Position numbers and translations under genes: made by a program | Assembly: GCA_963762865.1 (NCBI GenBank) | Contig: CAVXNC010000011.1 | Span: 62,001-126,000, forward strand | Direction of reading: 5' to 3' | DNA from: DATHAP01 sp963762865 | Lineage (GTDB): Bacteria > Actinomycetota > Actinomycetes > JACCUZ01 | DNA: 64,000 nt | Part shown: positions 27,159-35,146 of the stretch, one piece after another | How positions within the stretch are numbered: the first letter of the stretch is position 1 | Layout: the number at the start of each line of letters is the position of its first letter | Notes under the pieces: model-generated | The model's input: only the letters and a program-made list of their open reading frames with translations | Databases searched by the model: none | What the model was told of the DNA's origin: nothing

Positions 27159-27991
27159 CGGCGGCGGCCGCGCGCCCGGAGGTCGTCGCGGACCTGCTCG
27201 CCGAGCCGGCGGGTCTCGCGGTGGTTGACGATGCTGCCGGCGACCGCGCCGGACATCATCGGGCCCAGCGTCGTCAGGTTGCGTCCCCCGCGGCGGATCA
27301 GCCGGTTGCGCAACGACCGCTTCGCCGCGGAGCCCAATGAGAAGTGGAGCGCCCCGGGCGCGAGGGGGTCGATGCCGCGCCGCTCCGTCCAGGCCATCAG
27401 GAAGCCCTGCATCCGCTGGCGGGTCGTGCCGCTCAGGCTCACCTCGTAGACCTCGTGCAGCTCCGAGAGCAGCTTGACCTCGATGGCCGCGACGATCAGC
27501 GTCTCGGCGGCGAGCTGGACCGGGGCGGTGAGCAGGGTCGGTGGCGCCGCGAACTCCACCGCGGCCAGGGCACCCCCGGCCGCCCCCACCGCACCGGTCG
27601 CCTTGGCCGCGCCGGAGATCAGCGCCTGCGCGAGGTCGTCGCTGTCGAGCCCCGGGTGCTGCTTGCGCAGCGTCTCGAGGTCCCGGACCTGGATGCGCGG
27701 GACGGTGTCGATCATCAGGTCGACCAGCCAGCCGCCGCCGAACACCGAGGCCCGCCCGGCGGCCTTGGCGGAGCTGACGAGCGCCTTGGCGAGCGCACCG
27801 ATCTCGGCCTGGTCGCGGCCGGAGGCACCGGCGGCACCGCTGCTCGACGGGTCGGCGACGCCCCGGCTGCCGGGCTCGCGGCCGGCCATCCGGGCCACGA
27901 GCGCGCCGACGCCCCCGGTGTCCCGCTCGTCAGGAGCGGGGTCGGGGGCGCTGGCGTCGTGCTGGCTGGGGTCGTGCTGGCTGGACTGCAT
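27155..27991 (-). CDS. EcsC-like conserved protein
   Basis: A 278-residue protein. The first 70 residues are disordered and rich in Gln, His, Asp and Pro (MQSSQHDPSQHD). The rest has amphipathic and hydrophobic stretches (AAGGALAAVEFAAPPTLLTAPVQLAAETLIVAAIEVKLL), followed by a basic C-terminus. It resembles EcsC-type helical proteins that may associate with membranes. ATG 27991 is preferred because AGGAAG lies six bases upstream; the alternative at 28027 would almost touch the DUF4193 gene. Downstream of DUF4193 by 39 bp on the same strand. Function unknown. Confidence 0.8.
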   Translation of the reverse strand: MQSSQHDPSQHDASAPDPAPDERDTGGVGALVARMAGREPGSRGVADPSSSGAAGASGRDQAEIGALAKALVSSAKAAGRASVFGGGWLVDLMIDTVPRIQVRDLETLRKQHPGLDSDDLAQALISGAAKATGAVGAAGGALAAVEFAAPPTLLTAPVQLAAETLIVAAIEVKLLSELHEVYEVSLSGTTRQRMQGFLMAWTERRGIDPLAPGALHFSLGSAAKRSLRNRLIRRGGRNLTTLGPMMSGAVAGSIVNHRETRRLGEQVRDDLRARGRRR

Positions 27992-28030
27992 GTCCGTCTT
28001 CCTGCCCACCTGGTGGCGGTCAACCACCGC

Positions 28031-28330
28031 TCAGGCGGCGCACTCCTTGCAGATCAGCTTGCCGTTCTTCTCGGACGCGAGCTGGCTGCGGTGGTGCACG
28101 AGGAAGCAGCGCGAACAGGTGAACTCGTCGGCCTGGCGCGGGAGCACCCGGACGGAGAGCTCCTCGTTGGACAGGTCCGCACCGGGCAGCTCGAGCGACT
28201 CGGCCAGGTCGGCCTCGTCGACGTCCACCGTGCCGGCCGCCTTGTCCTGCCGCCGAGCCTTGAGCTCCTCGAGACTGTCCTCGGACATCTCGTCATCGGT
28301 CTTGCGGGGCGAGTCGTAGTCGGTCGCCAT
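28031..28330 (-). CDS. DUF4193-family zinc-ribbon protein
   Basis: A 99-residue acidic protein starting MATDYDSPRKTDDEMSED (ATG 28330, GAAGGGG site upstream). The C-terminus carries a zinc ribbon: CSRC near residue 71 and CKEC near 95, with FLVHHRSQLA between. The family is restricted to actinobacteria and is encoded next to dut, suhB and sigA; in Mycobacterium the orthologue sits beside suhB. It could be a small transcription-associated protein like RbpA, but no function is established. Confidence 0.93.
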   Translation of the reverse strand: MATDYDSPRKTDDEMSEDSLEELKARRQDKAAGTVDVDEADLAESLELPGADLSNEELSVRVLPRQADEFTCSRCFLVHHRSQLASEKNGKLICKECAA

Positions 28331-28772
28331 CTGAGTTGTCACCCCTTCTCGCCGAGAGGGTGGCGGTTCCACGTGCGGGTGCCACTAACTGTCGGTCCAC
28401 TAGCAATCTGGATGGTGCGAACACGTGCGGTTCCTGGGTGCTGCGCGGGCTGTAACGCGCGGCGCCCTCGGTTTGTGCCCGAACCGTGGTCGTACCGTCG
28501 GCAGGGCGACCACCGGGCTCCAGGGACGGCGGACTGTACCTCACGCGGGCACCCCGCGCATCGGTGAGTCCAGGAGTTCCTGCGGCGCCTCCCGCCGGTG
28601 TGAGGTCGGCCACGGTCCGGACCCGTTGCAGACGTTTGCCCGGCGGCCGCACCGGGAATTTGCCGCGCACCACGTGTGCTTGCCGTGATCGTCCCCGAAC
28701 GGCACGGGAAGATCACGCGACCGTCACCTGCCGGTCACGTCGCGGGCGGCACCGAGTGAGAGGGTGATCGGC
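28331..28772. other. 442-bp intergenic region, divergent promoters
   Basis: Separates DUF4193 (minus) from a 52-aa gene (plus). No credible gene. CGTGATC (28685-28691) and GATCACG (28712-28718) form a loose inverted repeat with a 20-base loop just upstream of the plus-strand gene. AATTTGCCGCG at 28660-28670 echoes the AT-core palindrome at 22060-22077. The GAGAGGG ahead of ATG 28773 is that gene's ribosome site. No clear -35/-10 pairs. Confidence 0.4.
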
Positions 28773-28931
28773 ATGAGCGAGTTCCAGCAGGAGATCGAGG
28801 CCCGCCTCAAGTCGGTCCAGCAGTCCCTTGCCGAAGCCCGCAGCGAGGGCGACGACTACCTGGTTCAGGTCCGGCTCGGTGAGCTCGAGTCCCTCGAGCG
28901 CCTGGCCGACGAGAACGCCATCGCCTGCTGA
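28773..28931 (+). CDS. Small acidic helical protein (52 aa)
   Basis: ATG 28773 to TGA 28931. The product is MSEFQQEIEARLKSVQQSL followed by AEARSEGDDYLVQVRLGE and a short tail ending AC. It is charged and predicted to be one or two amphipathic helices with coiled-coil character, with no membrane segment. GAGAGGG lies nine bases before the ATG, third positions are nearly all G/C, and the stop is followed by the convergent suhB end. These support a real gene. Similar short proteins occur at this place near suhB in other actinomycetes. Function unknown. Confidence 0.7.
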   Translation: MSEFQQEIEARLKSVQQSLAEARSEGDDYLVQVRLGELESLERLADENAIAC

Positions 28932-28970
28932 CGGCGCCCGACCCGGCCGCCTGAGCACGAGCGGACCGGG

Positions 28971-29831
28971 TCAGCCCGCCACCAGCTCGTCGGCCCCGAG
29001 CCCGGCGAGCAGCTCCGCGAGCGGCTCGTAGAGGCCGGGCGGAGCAGCCACCACCAGCGCCTCCCCGGCCTCCCGGCCCGGCAGCCCGGCAACCACCGCG
29101 CCGGCCTCGGCGGCGACGAGTCCTCCGGCTGCCAGGTCCCACGGGTTGAGACCTTGCTCGTAGAACGCGTCGACCCGGCCGGTCGCCACCGCGCACAGGT
29201 CCAGCGACGCGGAGCCGATCCGCCGCACGTCGCGCACCCGCGGCAGCACCGAGCGCAGGATGTCGGCCTGCCGCGCGCGCCGTTCACGGCCGTAGCCGAA
29301 GCCGGTGGCGACCAGCGCCAGCTCCATCGCCGGCGGCGGGTCGAGCCGGAGCCGGCGTCCGTCGAGGAAGGCGCCACCGCCGCGCACCGCCGTCCAGGTC
29401 TCCCCGGACACCGGGTTGGCCACGACCCCGACCAGCACGCCGTCGTCGGTGCGGGCCGCGATGCTGATGGCGTAGGCCGGGATCTCGTAGAGGTAGTTGA
29501 CCGTCCCGTCGATCGGGTCGATCACCCAGGTCACGCCGCTCGTGCCGGACCTGCTCGCGCCCTCCTCACCGAGGAAGCCGTCGTCCGGCCGGGCGGCAGT
29601 GATCAGGTCGACGATGGTGCGCTCGGAACGCTTGTCCATCTCGGTGACGATGTCGGTGGCGCTCGACTTGGTCTCGGTCACCTCGAGCCGGCGACCGGCC
29701 TTCGGCCGCTCCTCGACGACCAGGCGCGCGGCCGCGCCGGCCGCCTCCACCGCGATCGCCAGCAGGTCGGCGAGGTCGGGCACGTCCGGCACGTCAGGCA
29801 CGTCAGGCACGTCGGGACTGCCCGTGGTCAT
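28971..29831 (-). CDS. suhB: Inositol-1-monophosphatase
   Basis: A 286-residue Mg-dependent phosphatase of the IMPase family. The metal and catalytic motifs are GEEGA (about residue 90), VIDPIDGTVNYLYEIP (about 107-122) and NPWDLAAGGLVAAEAG (about 233). It dephosphorylates inositol phosphates, feeding phosphatidylinositol and mycothiol synthesis in actinomycetes. ATG 29831 is preceded by GGGGAG at eight bases. Residues 6-18 are a tandem VPD repeat encoded by four 9-bp units (29775-29810), not part of the fold. Starts five bases after the hemH stop; the two are one operon. Confidence 0.95.
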   Translation of the reverse strand: MTTGSPDVPDVPDVPDVPDLADLLAIAVEAAGAAARLVVEERPKAGRRLEVTETKSSATDIVTEMDKRSERTIVDLITAARPDDGFLGEEGASRSGTSGVTWVIDPIDGTVNYLYEIPAYAISIAARTDDGVLVGVVANPVSGETWTAVRGGGAFLDGRRLRLDPPPAMELALVATGFGYGRERRARQADILRSVLPRVRDVRRIGSASLDLCAVATGRVDAFYEQGLNPWDLAAGGLVAAEAGAVVAGLPGREAGEALVVAAPPGLYEPLAELLAGLGADELVAG

Positions 29832-29836
29832 CGAGG

Positions 29837-30955
29837 TCACTCCCCGCAGAGGGTCGGTCGGTCCGGGTCTCGCTGGTTCGGGCAGCACCCCGTCGGGCAG
29901 CGGTCGTGGCTCGGCCCGAGCGGGCTGAGCGCCGGCCGGTCGACCGGCTCGCCGCGCTCGACCGCCGCCCGCTCCAGCACCAGCTCGCGCACGGCAGCGA
30001 CGAAGCCGGGGTGCGTCCCCACGGTCGCCGCGCGGGTGCACGGCAGTCCCAGCCGCTCCGCGGTCGCGAGCGCCTCGGTGTCGAGGTCGTGCACGACCTC
30101 CATGTGGTCGGAGACGAAGCCGATCGGCACCAGCACGACTCCGGGCGCACCGTCCGAGGCCAGCGCCTCGAGGTGGTCGTTGACGTCCGGCTCCAGCCAC
30201 GGCTGGGTCGACGGGCCGCTGCGGCTGCAGTAGACGAGGTCGCTGCCGTGGACGGTCCCTGTCACTTCGGCCACCCCGGCGGTCACCAGGTCCATGACGG
30301 CCCGGTGCTGGGCGACGTAGGCACTCCCCTGCGGCCCGCTGGAGTCGTTCATCGACAGCGGCACCGAGTGGGTGACGAAGACCAGTCTCGCCTGCGGGCG
30401 TACGTCGTCAGGGAGCTCTTCGACGGCTGCCACGGTGTGCTCCACCATCGCGGCGACGAAGCCCGGGTGGTCGAAGTAGTGCCGCACCCGGTCCACGACC
30501 GGCGCGCGGTCTCCGAGCGGAGCCGCTGCGGCGAAGAGGTTCTCGCGGTACTGCCGGCAGCCCGAGTACGAGGAGTAGGCCGACGTGAGGACGGCGATGA
30601 CCCGCTCGCGGCCGTCGTCGGCCAGCCGGGCGAACGTGTCGGTCAGGTAGGGGTGCCAGTTGCGGTTTCCCCAGTAGACCGGCAGCGCGACACCGGCAGT
30701 GGCGAGGTCCTTCTCCAGGGCCGCGATCAGCGCGCGGTTCTGGCCGTTGATCGGGCTGACGCCGCCGCGCGCGACGTAGTGCTCGCCGACCTCCTCGAGC
30801 CGTTCGCGCGGGATGCCGCGGCCGCGGGTCACGTTCTCGAGGAAGGGGACGACGTCGTCGGGCCCCTCGGGCCCGCCGAAGGACACCAGCAGCAGGGCGT
30901 CGTACGGCGCTGCATCCGCCTGGACCATCGCACGGGGAGGAGTCGACTGGGCCAC
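29837..30955 (-). CDS. hemH: Coproporphyrin/protoporphyrin ferrochelatase
   Basis: A 372-residue ferrochelatase that inserts Fe2+ into a porphyrin. In actinobacteria this is usually coproporphyrin III (CpfC), acting before decarboxylation by HemQ. Family motifs: LLVSFGGPEGPDDVVPFLENV at the N-terminus, SAYSSYSGCRQYRENL (about 126-141), catalytic His196 in VTHSVP, and IGFVSDHMEVVHDLD. Cys133 plus C-terminal Cys353, 357, 358 and 370 fit the [2Fe-2S] ligands known in mycobacterial ferrochelatase. GTG 30955 is the longest start; ATG 30928 would place the first strand closer to the N-terminus. Divergent from the MFS gene. Confidence 0.95.
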   Translation of the reverse strand: MAQSTPPRAMVQADAAPYDALLLVSFGGPEGPDDVVPFLENVTRGRGIPRERLEEVGEHYVARGGVSPINGQNRALIAALEKDLATAGVALPVYWGNRNWHPYLTDTFARLADDGRERVIAVLTSAYSSYSGCRQYRENLFAAAAPLGDRAPVVDRVRHYFDHPGFVAAMVEHTVAAVEELPDDVRPQARLVFVTHSVPLSMNDSSGPQGSAYVAQHRAVMDLVTAGVAEVTGTVHGSDLVYCSRSGPSTQPWLEPDVNDHLEALASDGAPGVVLVPIGFVSDHMEVVHDLDTEALATAERLGLPCTRAATVGTHPGFVAAVRELVLERAAVERGEPVDRPALSPLGPSHDRCPTGCCPNQRDPDRPTLCGE

Positions 30956-31016
30956 GGGCTGATCGTCGCAACAACCCGGCTGAGCCGTGTCGGCCGGGTC
31001 CCGTAGCGTGCCCGCC

Positions 31017-32195
31017 GTGCTGGCCCCCTACCGCGACCTGCTCTCCACCCCGGGCGGGAAGGTGTTCTCCGGCGCCGCGTTCGTGGCCCGCTTGCCGATA
31101 GCGATGATCGGCCTCGGCATCGTGCTGCTCGTCGTCAGCGAGGAGGACCGTTACGGCCTGGCCGGCGCGGTCTCGGCGACCTTCGCGCTGGTGAACGCGG
31201 TCGCGGCGCCCGTCATCGCGCGGCTCATCGACCGGCTGGGCCAGACCCGGGTGCTGGTGCCGGCCGTCGCCCTCTACGCCGGCTTCCTGTCGCTCTTCGT
31301 GGTGCTCGTCACCCTCGGTGCACCGCTGTGGACCTACTTCCTGACGTCCGCCGCCGCCGGGGTCTTCGCGCCGTCGATCGGCTCGCTGGTCCGGGCGCGC
31401 TGGGGCTACGTGCTCGGGCAGAGCCCCCGGCTGACGACCGCCTACGCCTACGAGTCGGTGCTCGACGAGGTGATCTTCGTCCTCGGCCCCCTGCTGGTCA
31501 CCGTTCTCGCGACCAAGGTCACCCCGCAGGCCGGCCTGCTCGCGGCGGTGGTCTTCGTCGTGGCGGGCTCGGCGCTCCTGCTCGCGCACCGGGCGAGCGA
31601 GCCGCCGGCGCGGGCGGCCGACGGGGAGGAGCACCCGTCGGCGCTGCGCAGCCCCGGCCTTGGCGTGCTGATGCTGATCATGGGCTTCATCGGTGGCGTC
31701 TTCGGCGCGGTCGAGATCAGCACGGTGGCGTTCGCCGACCACGCCGGTCGCACCGGGCTGGCCGGTCCCCTGCTGGCCTGCTACGCCGGGGGCAGCGCGA
31801 CCTCCGGGCTGGTCTTCGGGGCGGTCCACTGGAAGGTCAGTGCCCGGCGCCGGCTGATGCTCGGGGCGTTGACGATGACGGTGACAGTCGTGACGCTGCC
31901 GTTCGCCGGGTCGATGGCCGTCCTGGCACCGTGCCTGTTCCTCGCCGGTGTGGGGATCGCGCCCACACTGATCAGCGCCTTCTCGCTCGTCGAGCAGATC
32001 GTGCCGGAGGGCACCGTGACCGAGGGCCTCACCTGGTCGACGACCGGGCTGATCGTCGGCTTCTCGGCAGCCACCTGGCTGGCCGGTCGCCTGGTCGACG
32101 AGGCAGGGGTCCCGGAGGCCTTCACGGTGGCCATCGGGTCGGGGCTCCTGAGCCTGGTGGTGAGCTCGCTGAGCTACCGGCGGCTGCCTCGCTGA
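31017..32195 (+). CDS. Major facilitator superfamily transporter
   Basis: A 392-residue membrane protein with about twelve hydrophobic segments. The motif between segments 2 and 3 is RLIDRLGQTRVL, and the second half begins with LRSPGLGVLMLIMGFIGGVFG. GTG 31017 starts VLAPYRDLLSTPGGKVFSGAAF, resembling the N-terminus of actinobacterial MFS proteins found beside ferrochelatase genes. The substrate is unknown; drug or metabolite export is typical. Divergent from hemH by 61 bp. Confidence 0.9.
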   Translation: MLAPYRDLLSTPGGKVFSGAAFVARLPIAMIGLGIVLLVVSEEDRYGLAGAVSATFALVNAVAAPVIARLIDRLGQTRVLVPAVALYAGFLSLFVVLVTLGAPLWTYFLTSAAAGVFAPSIGSLVRARWGYVLGQSPRLTTAYAYESVLDEVIFVLGPLLVTVLATKVTPQAGLLAAVVFVVAGSALLLAHRASEPPARAADGEEHPSALRSPGLGVLMLIMGFIGGVFGAVEISTVAFADHAGRTGLAGPLLACYAGGSATSGLVFGAVHWKVSARRRLMLGALTMTVTVVTLPFAGSMAVLAPCLFLAGVGIAPTLISAFSLVEQIVPEGTVTEGLTWSTTGLIVGFSAATWLAGRLVDEAGVPEAFTVAIGSGLLSLVVSSLSYRRLPR

Positions 32196-32387
32196 CCACC
32201 CGGCCAGGGTCGGCTCGCCGGGCCGGCTCGGCGACGTACGACATCTGTCGGGAAGTCGACACGTCGACGGGCGCGCCTCCCCGGTCTTCGCGGGTCGCGC
32301 ACCTAGGGTCGGGCACGTCGACACCCGTGCCGGTGGCGACGCCCGACATGACGAGATCTTCGGTACGACCGAGGAGGCCGCGACACG

Positions 32388-32420
32388 ATGACCGGCGACA
32401 CGATGACCGGACCACGATGA
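32388..32420 (+). CDS. Ten-codon leader ORF translationally coupled to sepH
   Basis: ATG 32388 has a strong ribosome site (GAGGAGG, 32371-32377) ten bases upstream. It encodes MTGDTMTGPR and stops at TGA 32418-32420, which overlaps the sepH start (ATGA). The segment is built of three copies of ACGATGACCGG, so the start context is repeated three times. The sepH ATG has no comparable ribosome site of its own, so translation may re-initiate from this leader. Seen: the ORF, the site and the overlap. Coupling is inferred. Confidence 0.45.
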   Translation: MTGDTMTGPR

Positions 32421-33331
32421 CCGGCGACCGGCCGACCGCCCCTGTCGACCTCCGGCTCGTCGCGCTGGCCCCCGACCGGTCCCACCTCGTCCTCGAGGAC
32501 TCCGAGAGCCGGCAGTACCGCGTCCCCGTCGACGGCCGCTTCGCCGCAGCCTTGCGGCCGGTCGCACCATCGTCCCCCCACCCCGGCCAGCTGGAGATCG
32601 CAGTGGAGAGTCAGCTCAGCCCCCGTGAGATCCAGGCCCGGATCCGCTCCGGGCACAGCGTCGACGAGGTCGCGATGGCCGCCGGCATCTCGGCCGACCG
32701 CGTCGAGCGCTACGCCAGCCCGGTCATCGCCGAGCGTGGCCACGTCGTCGAGCAGGCCCAGAAGGCGCCGGCCCGGCGGGCGACCGCCGGCAAGGCGCCG
32801 GCGCTGGCCGAGCTCGTCGAGCAGCGGCTGGCCGAGCAGCGGGTCGCACCGGACTCGACCGAGTGGGACGCGTTCCGCACCGACGACGACCGCTGGACCG
32901 TCCGGCTGAGCTACCTGGCCGGCGGGCGCTCGCGCATCGCGACCTGGACCTTCGACCCGCGCGGTCGGGTGCTGTCCCCCGCCGACGAGGAGGCCCGCTG
33001 GCTGGTGGACGACGCCGGCGCCGACCGGCTTGCCGACGAGCCGCCGGCCGCGGTTCGCCGGCTGACCAGCCTGCCCGGCGGGGCGAGCGAGCAGGAGAAG
33101 GCCGAGGCGTCGACTGGTTCAGGCGGGGACGAGGTCTACGACCGGGAGCGCGACGAGGCCGCGGCCCGCGAGGCAGCCCGCGCTGAGCCGGCCGCCGACG
33201 GCACGGTCGGCCACCGCGGTGACGCCCCTGTGCAGGTCGAGCGTCAGGTCGCCGCGGGGCACCGCCAGACCCGTCGCCCGGCCGTTCCCTCGTGGGACGA
33301 CATCATGTTCGGCACCCGCCGCCGCGACTGA
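32417..33331 (+). CDS. sepH: Cell division protein SepH
   Basis: A 304-residue protein of the DUF3071/SepH family. The N-terminal domain (DLRLVALAPDRSHLVLED onward) contains the conserved helix-turn-helix-like segment LSPREIQARIRSGHSVDEVAMAAGISADRVERYASPVIAERGH, split here by domain borders (about residues 70-115). SepH binds FtsZ and helps assemble division septa in Streptomyces and Mycobacterium. The middle (WTVRLSYLAGGRSRIATWTFDP) matches the family; the C-terminal third is Ala/Glu/Arg-rich and disordered, ending in a conserved-looking PSWDDIMFGTRRRD. ATG 32417 is the only start that keeps the domain intact without including the repeat. Confidence 0.93.
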   Translation: MTGDRPTAPVDLRLVALAPDRSHLVLEDSESRQYRVPVDGRFAAALRPVAPSSPHPGQLEIAVESQLSPREIQARIRSGHSVDEVAMAAGISADRVERYASPVIAERGHVVEQAQKAPARRATAGKAPALAELVEQRLAEQRVAPDSTEWDAFRTDDDRWTVRLSYLAGGRSRIATWTFDPRGRVLSPADEEARWLVDDAGADRLADEPPAAVRRLTSLPGGASEQEKAEASTGSGGDEVYDRERDEAAAREAARAEPAADGTVGHRGDAPVQVERQVAAGHRQTRRPAVPSWDDIMFGTRRRD

Positions 33332-33348
33332 CCGCCGGCCGGCGCCCT

Positions 33349-33432
33349 CTCAAGTTCGTTTGCGACGTATTGGCTCGCGACACGCCGAGGCTGCGGCGTG
33401 TCCCCCGTGGCAACGTCGCGAACGATCTTGAG
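33349..33432. terminator. 84-bp nested inverted repeat between sepH and sseA
   Basis: CTCAAGTTCGTTTGCGACGT (33349-33368) is the inverted copy of 33413-33432 with 18 of 20 positions matching. Inside it GACACGCCG (33379-33387) pairs perfectly with CGGCGTGTC (33394-33402) over a six-base loop. It fills the gap between two convergent genes and starts 17 bp after sepH and 5 bp from the sseA stop. It is a good bidirectional terminator, though the outer 20-bp arms are longer than a terminator needs and give it a miniature-element look. Confidence 0.65.
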
Positions 33433-33437
33433 CTGGG

Positions 33438-34292
33438 TCAGCCGCGGGCGACCGGGCGGGTCGGGTCGGTGACCCACTCCGACCACGAGCCGGCATAGAG
33501 CGCCGCCGGTGACCCGAGCAGACCGGCCACCTCGAGGGCGAGGACGGTCTGCGCGGCCGTCACGCCGGAGCCGCAGTAGGCACCTGCGGCCGCGTCCGGG
33601 CGTACGCCCAGGGACTCGAACCGGGCACGGAGCTCGGCCGGCGGCAGGAAGCGGCCGTCGGCGCCGATGTTGCCCGGGGCGGGTGCGCTGACCGCGCCCG
33701 GCACGTGGCCGGCGACCGGGTCGACGGGCTCCACCTCGCCGCGGTAGCGCTCGGCGGCGCGGACGTCGAGCAGCACGCCCCGGCGCGCGGTCTCGGCGGC
33801 CCCGTCGGCGTCGAGGACAGGTAGCCCGCCGGGTCGCGCGGTGAGGTCCCCGGGTTCGGTCGGTACGACGTCGCCGGTCTCGAGCAGGCGGTCGCCGGAC
33901 TGCCAGGCGCGGAGACCACCGTCGAGGAGGCGTACGTCGCCGTGCCCGAGCCAGCGAAGGACCCACCAGGCGCGGGCCGCGACACCGCCGTCCTGGTCGT
34001 CGTAGACCACGACCGGCCGGTCGTCGGAGACACCGAGCCGGCGCAGCGACTCCTGCGCGACCGCGACGTCGGGCAGCGGGTGGCGACCACCGCGGCCGGG
34101 CGGCCCGGCGAGGTCGGTCTCCAGGTCGGCGTAGACCGCGCCGGGCAGGTGACCGGCGAGGTAGGAGTCGCGGCCGGGCGGGCCGCCGAGGCGCCAGCGC
34201 AGGTCGAGCAGGGTGGGCCGCGCGTCGCCGGCGAGCTCGGCCGCCAGGGACGCCGCGTCGACCAGCGGGTTCCCCGGACCCCCGCGCGTCAC
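33438..34292 (-). CDS. sseA: Thiosulfate/3-mercaptopyruvate sulfurtransferase
   Basis: A 284-residue two-domain rhodanese. The inactive N-terminal domain includes LLDLRWRLGGPPGRDSYLAGHLPGAVYADLE (strand to helix, about 22-52); the catalytic C-terminal domain has Cys in YCGSGVTAAQTVLAL near residue 236. CGSGVTA is the loop typical of mercaptopyruvate-type enzymes (CGTGVTA), whereas thiosulfate enzymes usually have CRxGxT/R. It transfers sulfane sulfur to cyanide or a thiol acceptor. GTG 34292 overlaps the tdk stop by four bases (GTGA), so the two are coupled. Confidence 0.92.
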   Translation of the reverse strand: MTRGGPGNPLVDAASLAAELAGDARPTLLDLRWRLGGPPGRDSYLAGHLPGAVYADLETDLAGPPGRGGRHPLPDVAVAQESLRRLGVSDDRPVVVYDDQDGGVAARAWWVLRWLGHGDVRLLDGGLRAWQSGDRLLETGDVVPTEPGDLTARPGGLPVLDADGAAETARRGVLLDVRAAERYRGEVEPVDPVAGHVPGAVSAPAPGNIGADGRFLPPAELRARFESLGVRPDAAAGAYCGSGVTAAQTVLALEVAGLLGSPAALYAGSWSEWVTDPTRPVARG

Positions 34293-34987
34293 GACGCCCG
34301 GGGAGCGATCGCGCAGGCAGCGAGGTCCAGCGCCGGGTCGAAGGGCAGCGCGTCCGGCGAGAGGGACGCCTGCTTGAACAGCGCATCGGCCGACGCCGCG
34401 GTCATCCGGCGCATGTGGTGGCGTCGGCAGAGCACCTCGTAGCCGACGTGCTCGTCGGCCGCGGTGTCGCCGACCACGACCTGCTCGCCCTCGACGACCA
34501 TGACGCCGTTGACGGTGCGCGCGTTGTGGGTGGCGCGGGCTCCGCACCAGCACAGTGCCTCGACCTGCAGGACCTGCACCCGGTCGGCCAGCTCGATCAG
34601 CCGCTGCGAGCCGGGGAAGAGCCGGGTCCGGAAGTCCGCCGTGATGCCGAAGGCGAAGACGTCCACCCCCATCTCGTCGACCACCCGGGCGAGCTGTTCG
34701 GCCTGCTCGGGCGTGTAGAACTGCGCCTCGTCGCAGATCAGGTAGTCGACCCGGCCACCGCGCATCCGGACGTCGGCCACGACGTCCCAGAAGTCCAGGT
34801 CGGCATGGACCTCACCCGCCTCGGTGGACAGCCCGAGCCGGCTGGACAGCGTCGAGGTGCCCGCCCGGTCCAGCCGGGTGAAGATCATCCCGGCGCGTCC
34901 ACGTTGGCGGTGGTTGTGGTCCATCTGCAGCGCCAGGGTGGACTTTCCGCAGTCCATCGTCCCGGAGAAGAAGACGAGCTCAGCCAT
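34289..34987 (-). CDS. tdk: Thymidine kinase
   Basis: A 232-residue type II thymidine kinase that phosphorylates thymidine for salvage of dTMP. P-loop GTMDCGKST at residues 9-17, Walker-B-like ICDEAQFYTPEQ with the catalytic Glu near 95, the zinc-binding pair CWCGARATHNAR and CRRHH, and the lasso loop between them. ATG 34987 (MAELVFFSG) is chosen because longer frames are not protein-like. Upstream is a nucleotide pyrophosphatase-like gene (159-bp gap), downstream sseA. Confidence 0.96.
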   Translation of the reverse strand: MAELVFFSGTMDCGKSTLALQMDHNHRQRGRAGMIFTRLDRAGTSTLSSRLGLSTEAGEVHADLDFWDVVADVRMRGGRVDYLICDEAQFYTPEQAEQLARVVDEMGVDVFAFGITADFRTRLFPGSQRLIELADRVQVLQVEALCWCGARATHNARTVNGVMVVEGEQVVVGDTAADEHVGYEVLCRRHHMRRMTAASADALFKQASLSPDALPFDPALDLAACAIAPRAS

Positions 34988-35146
34988 GAGCCACATCCTG
35001 TCATCCGCGCACCGTGACCCGCCGCGGCGCCACGTCGTTGGACAGGTCGAGCTCGGCTCACGGGGACGGGCTCCCCGGGCCGCGCTGTCGAGGGATGGCG
35101 CGGCCCGGTGTCGCCCGACCAAGGTCACCTTCGCACCACCGTCGCG

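Noticed and set aside
30408..32570. 720-codon minus-strand open frame
   Set aside because: Runs antisense through the MFS gene and out of frame through hemH; no domain.
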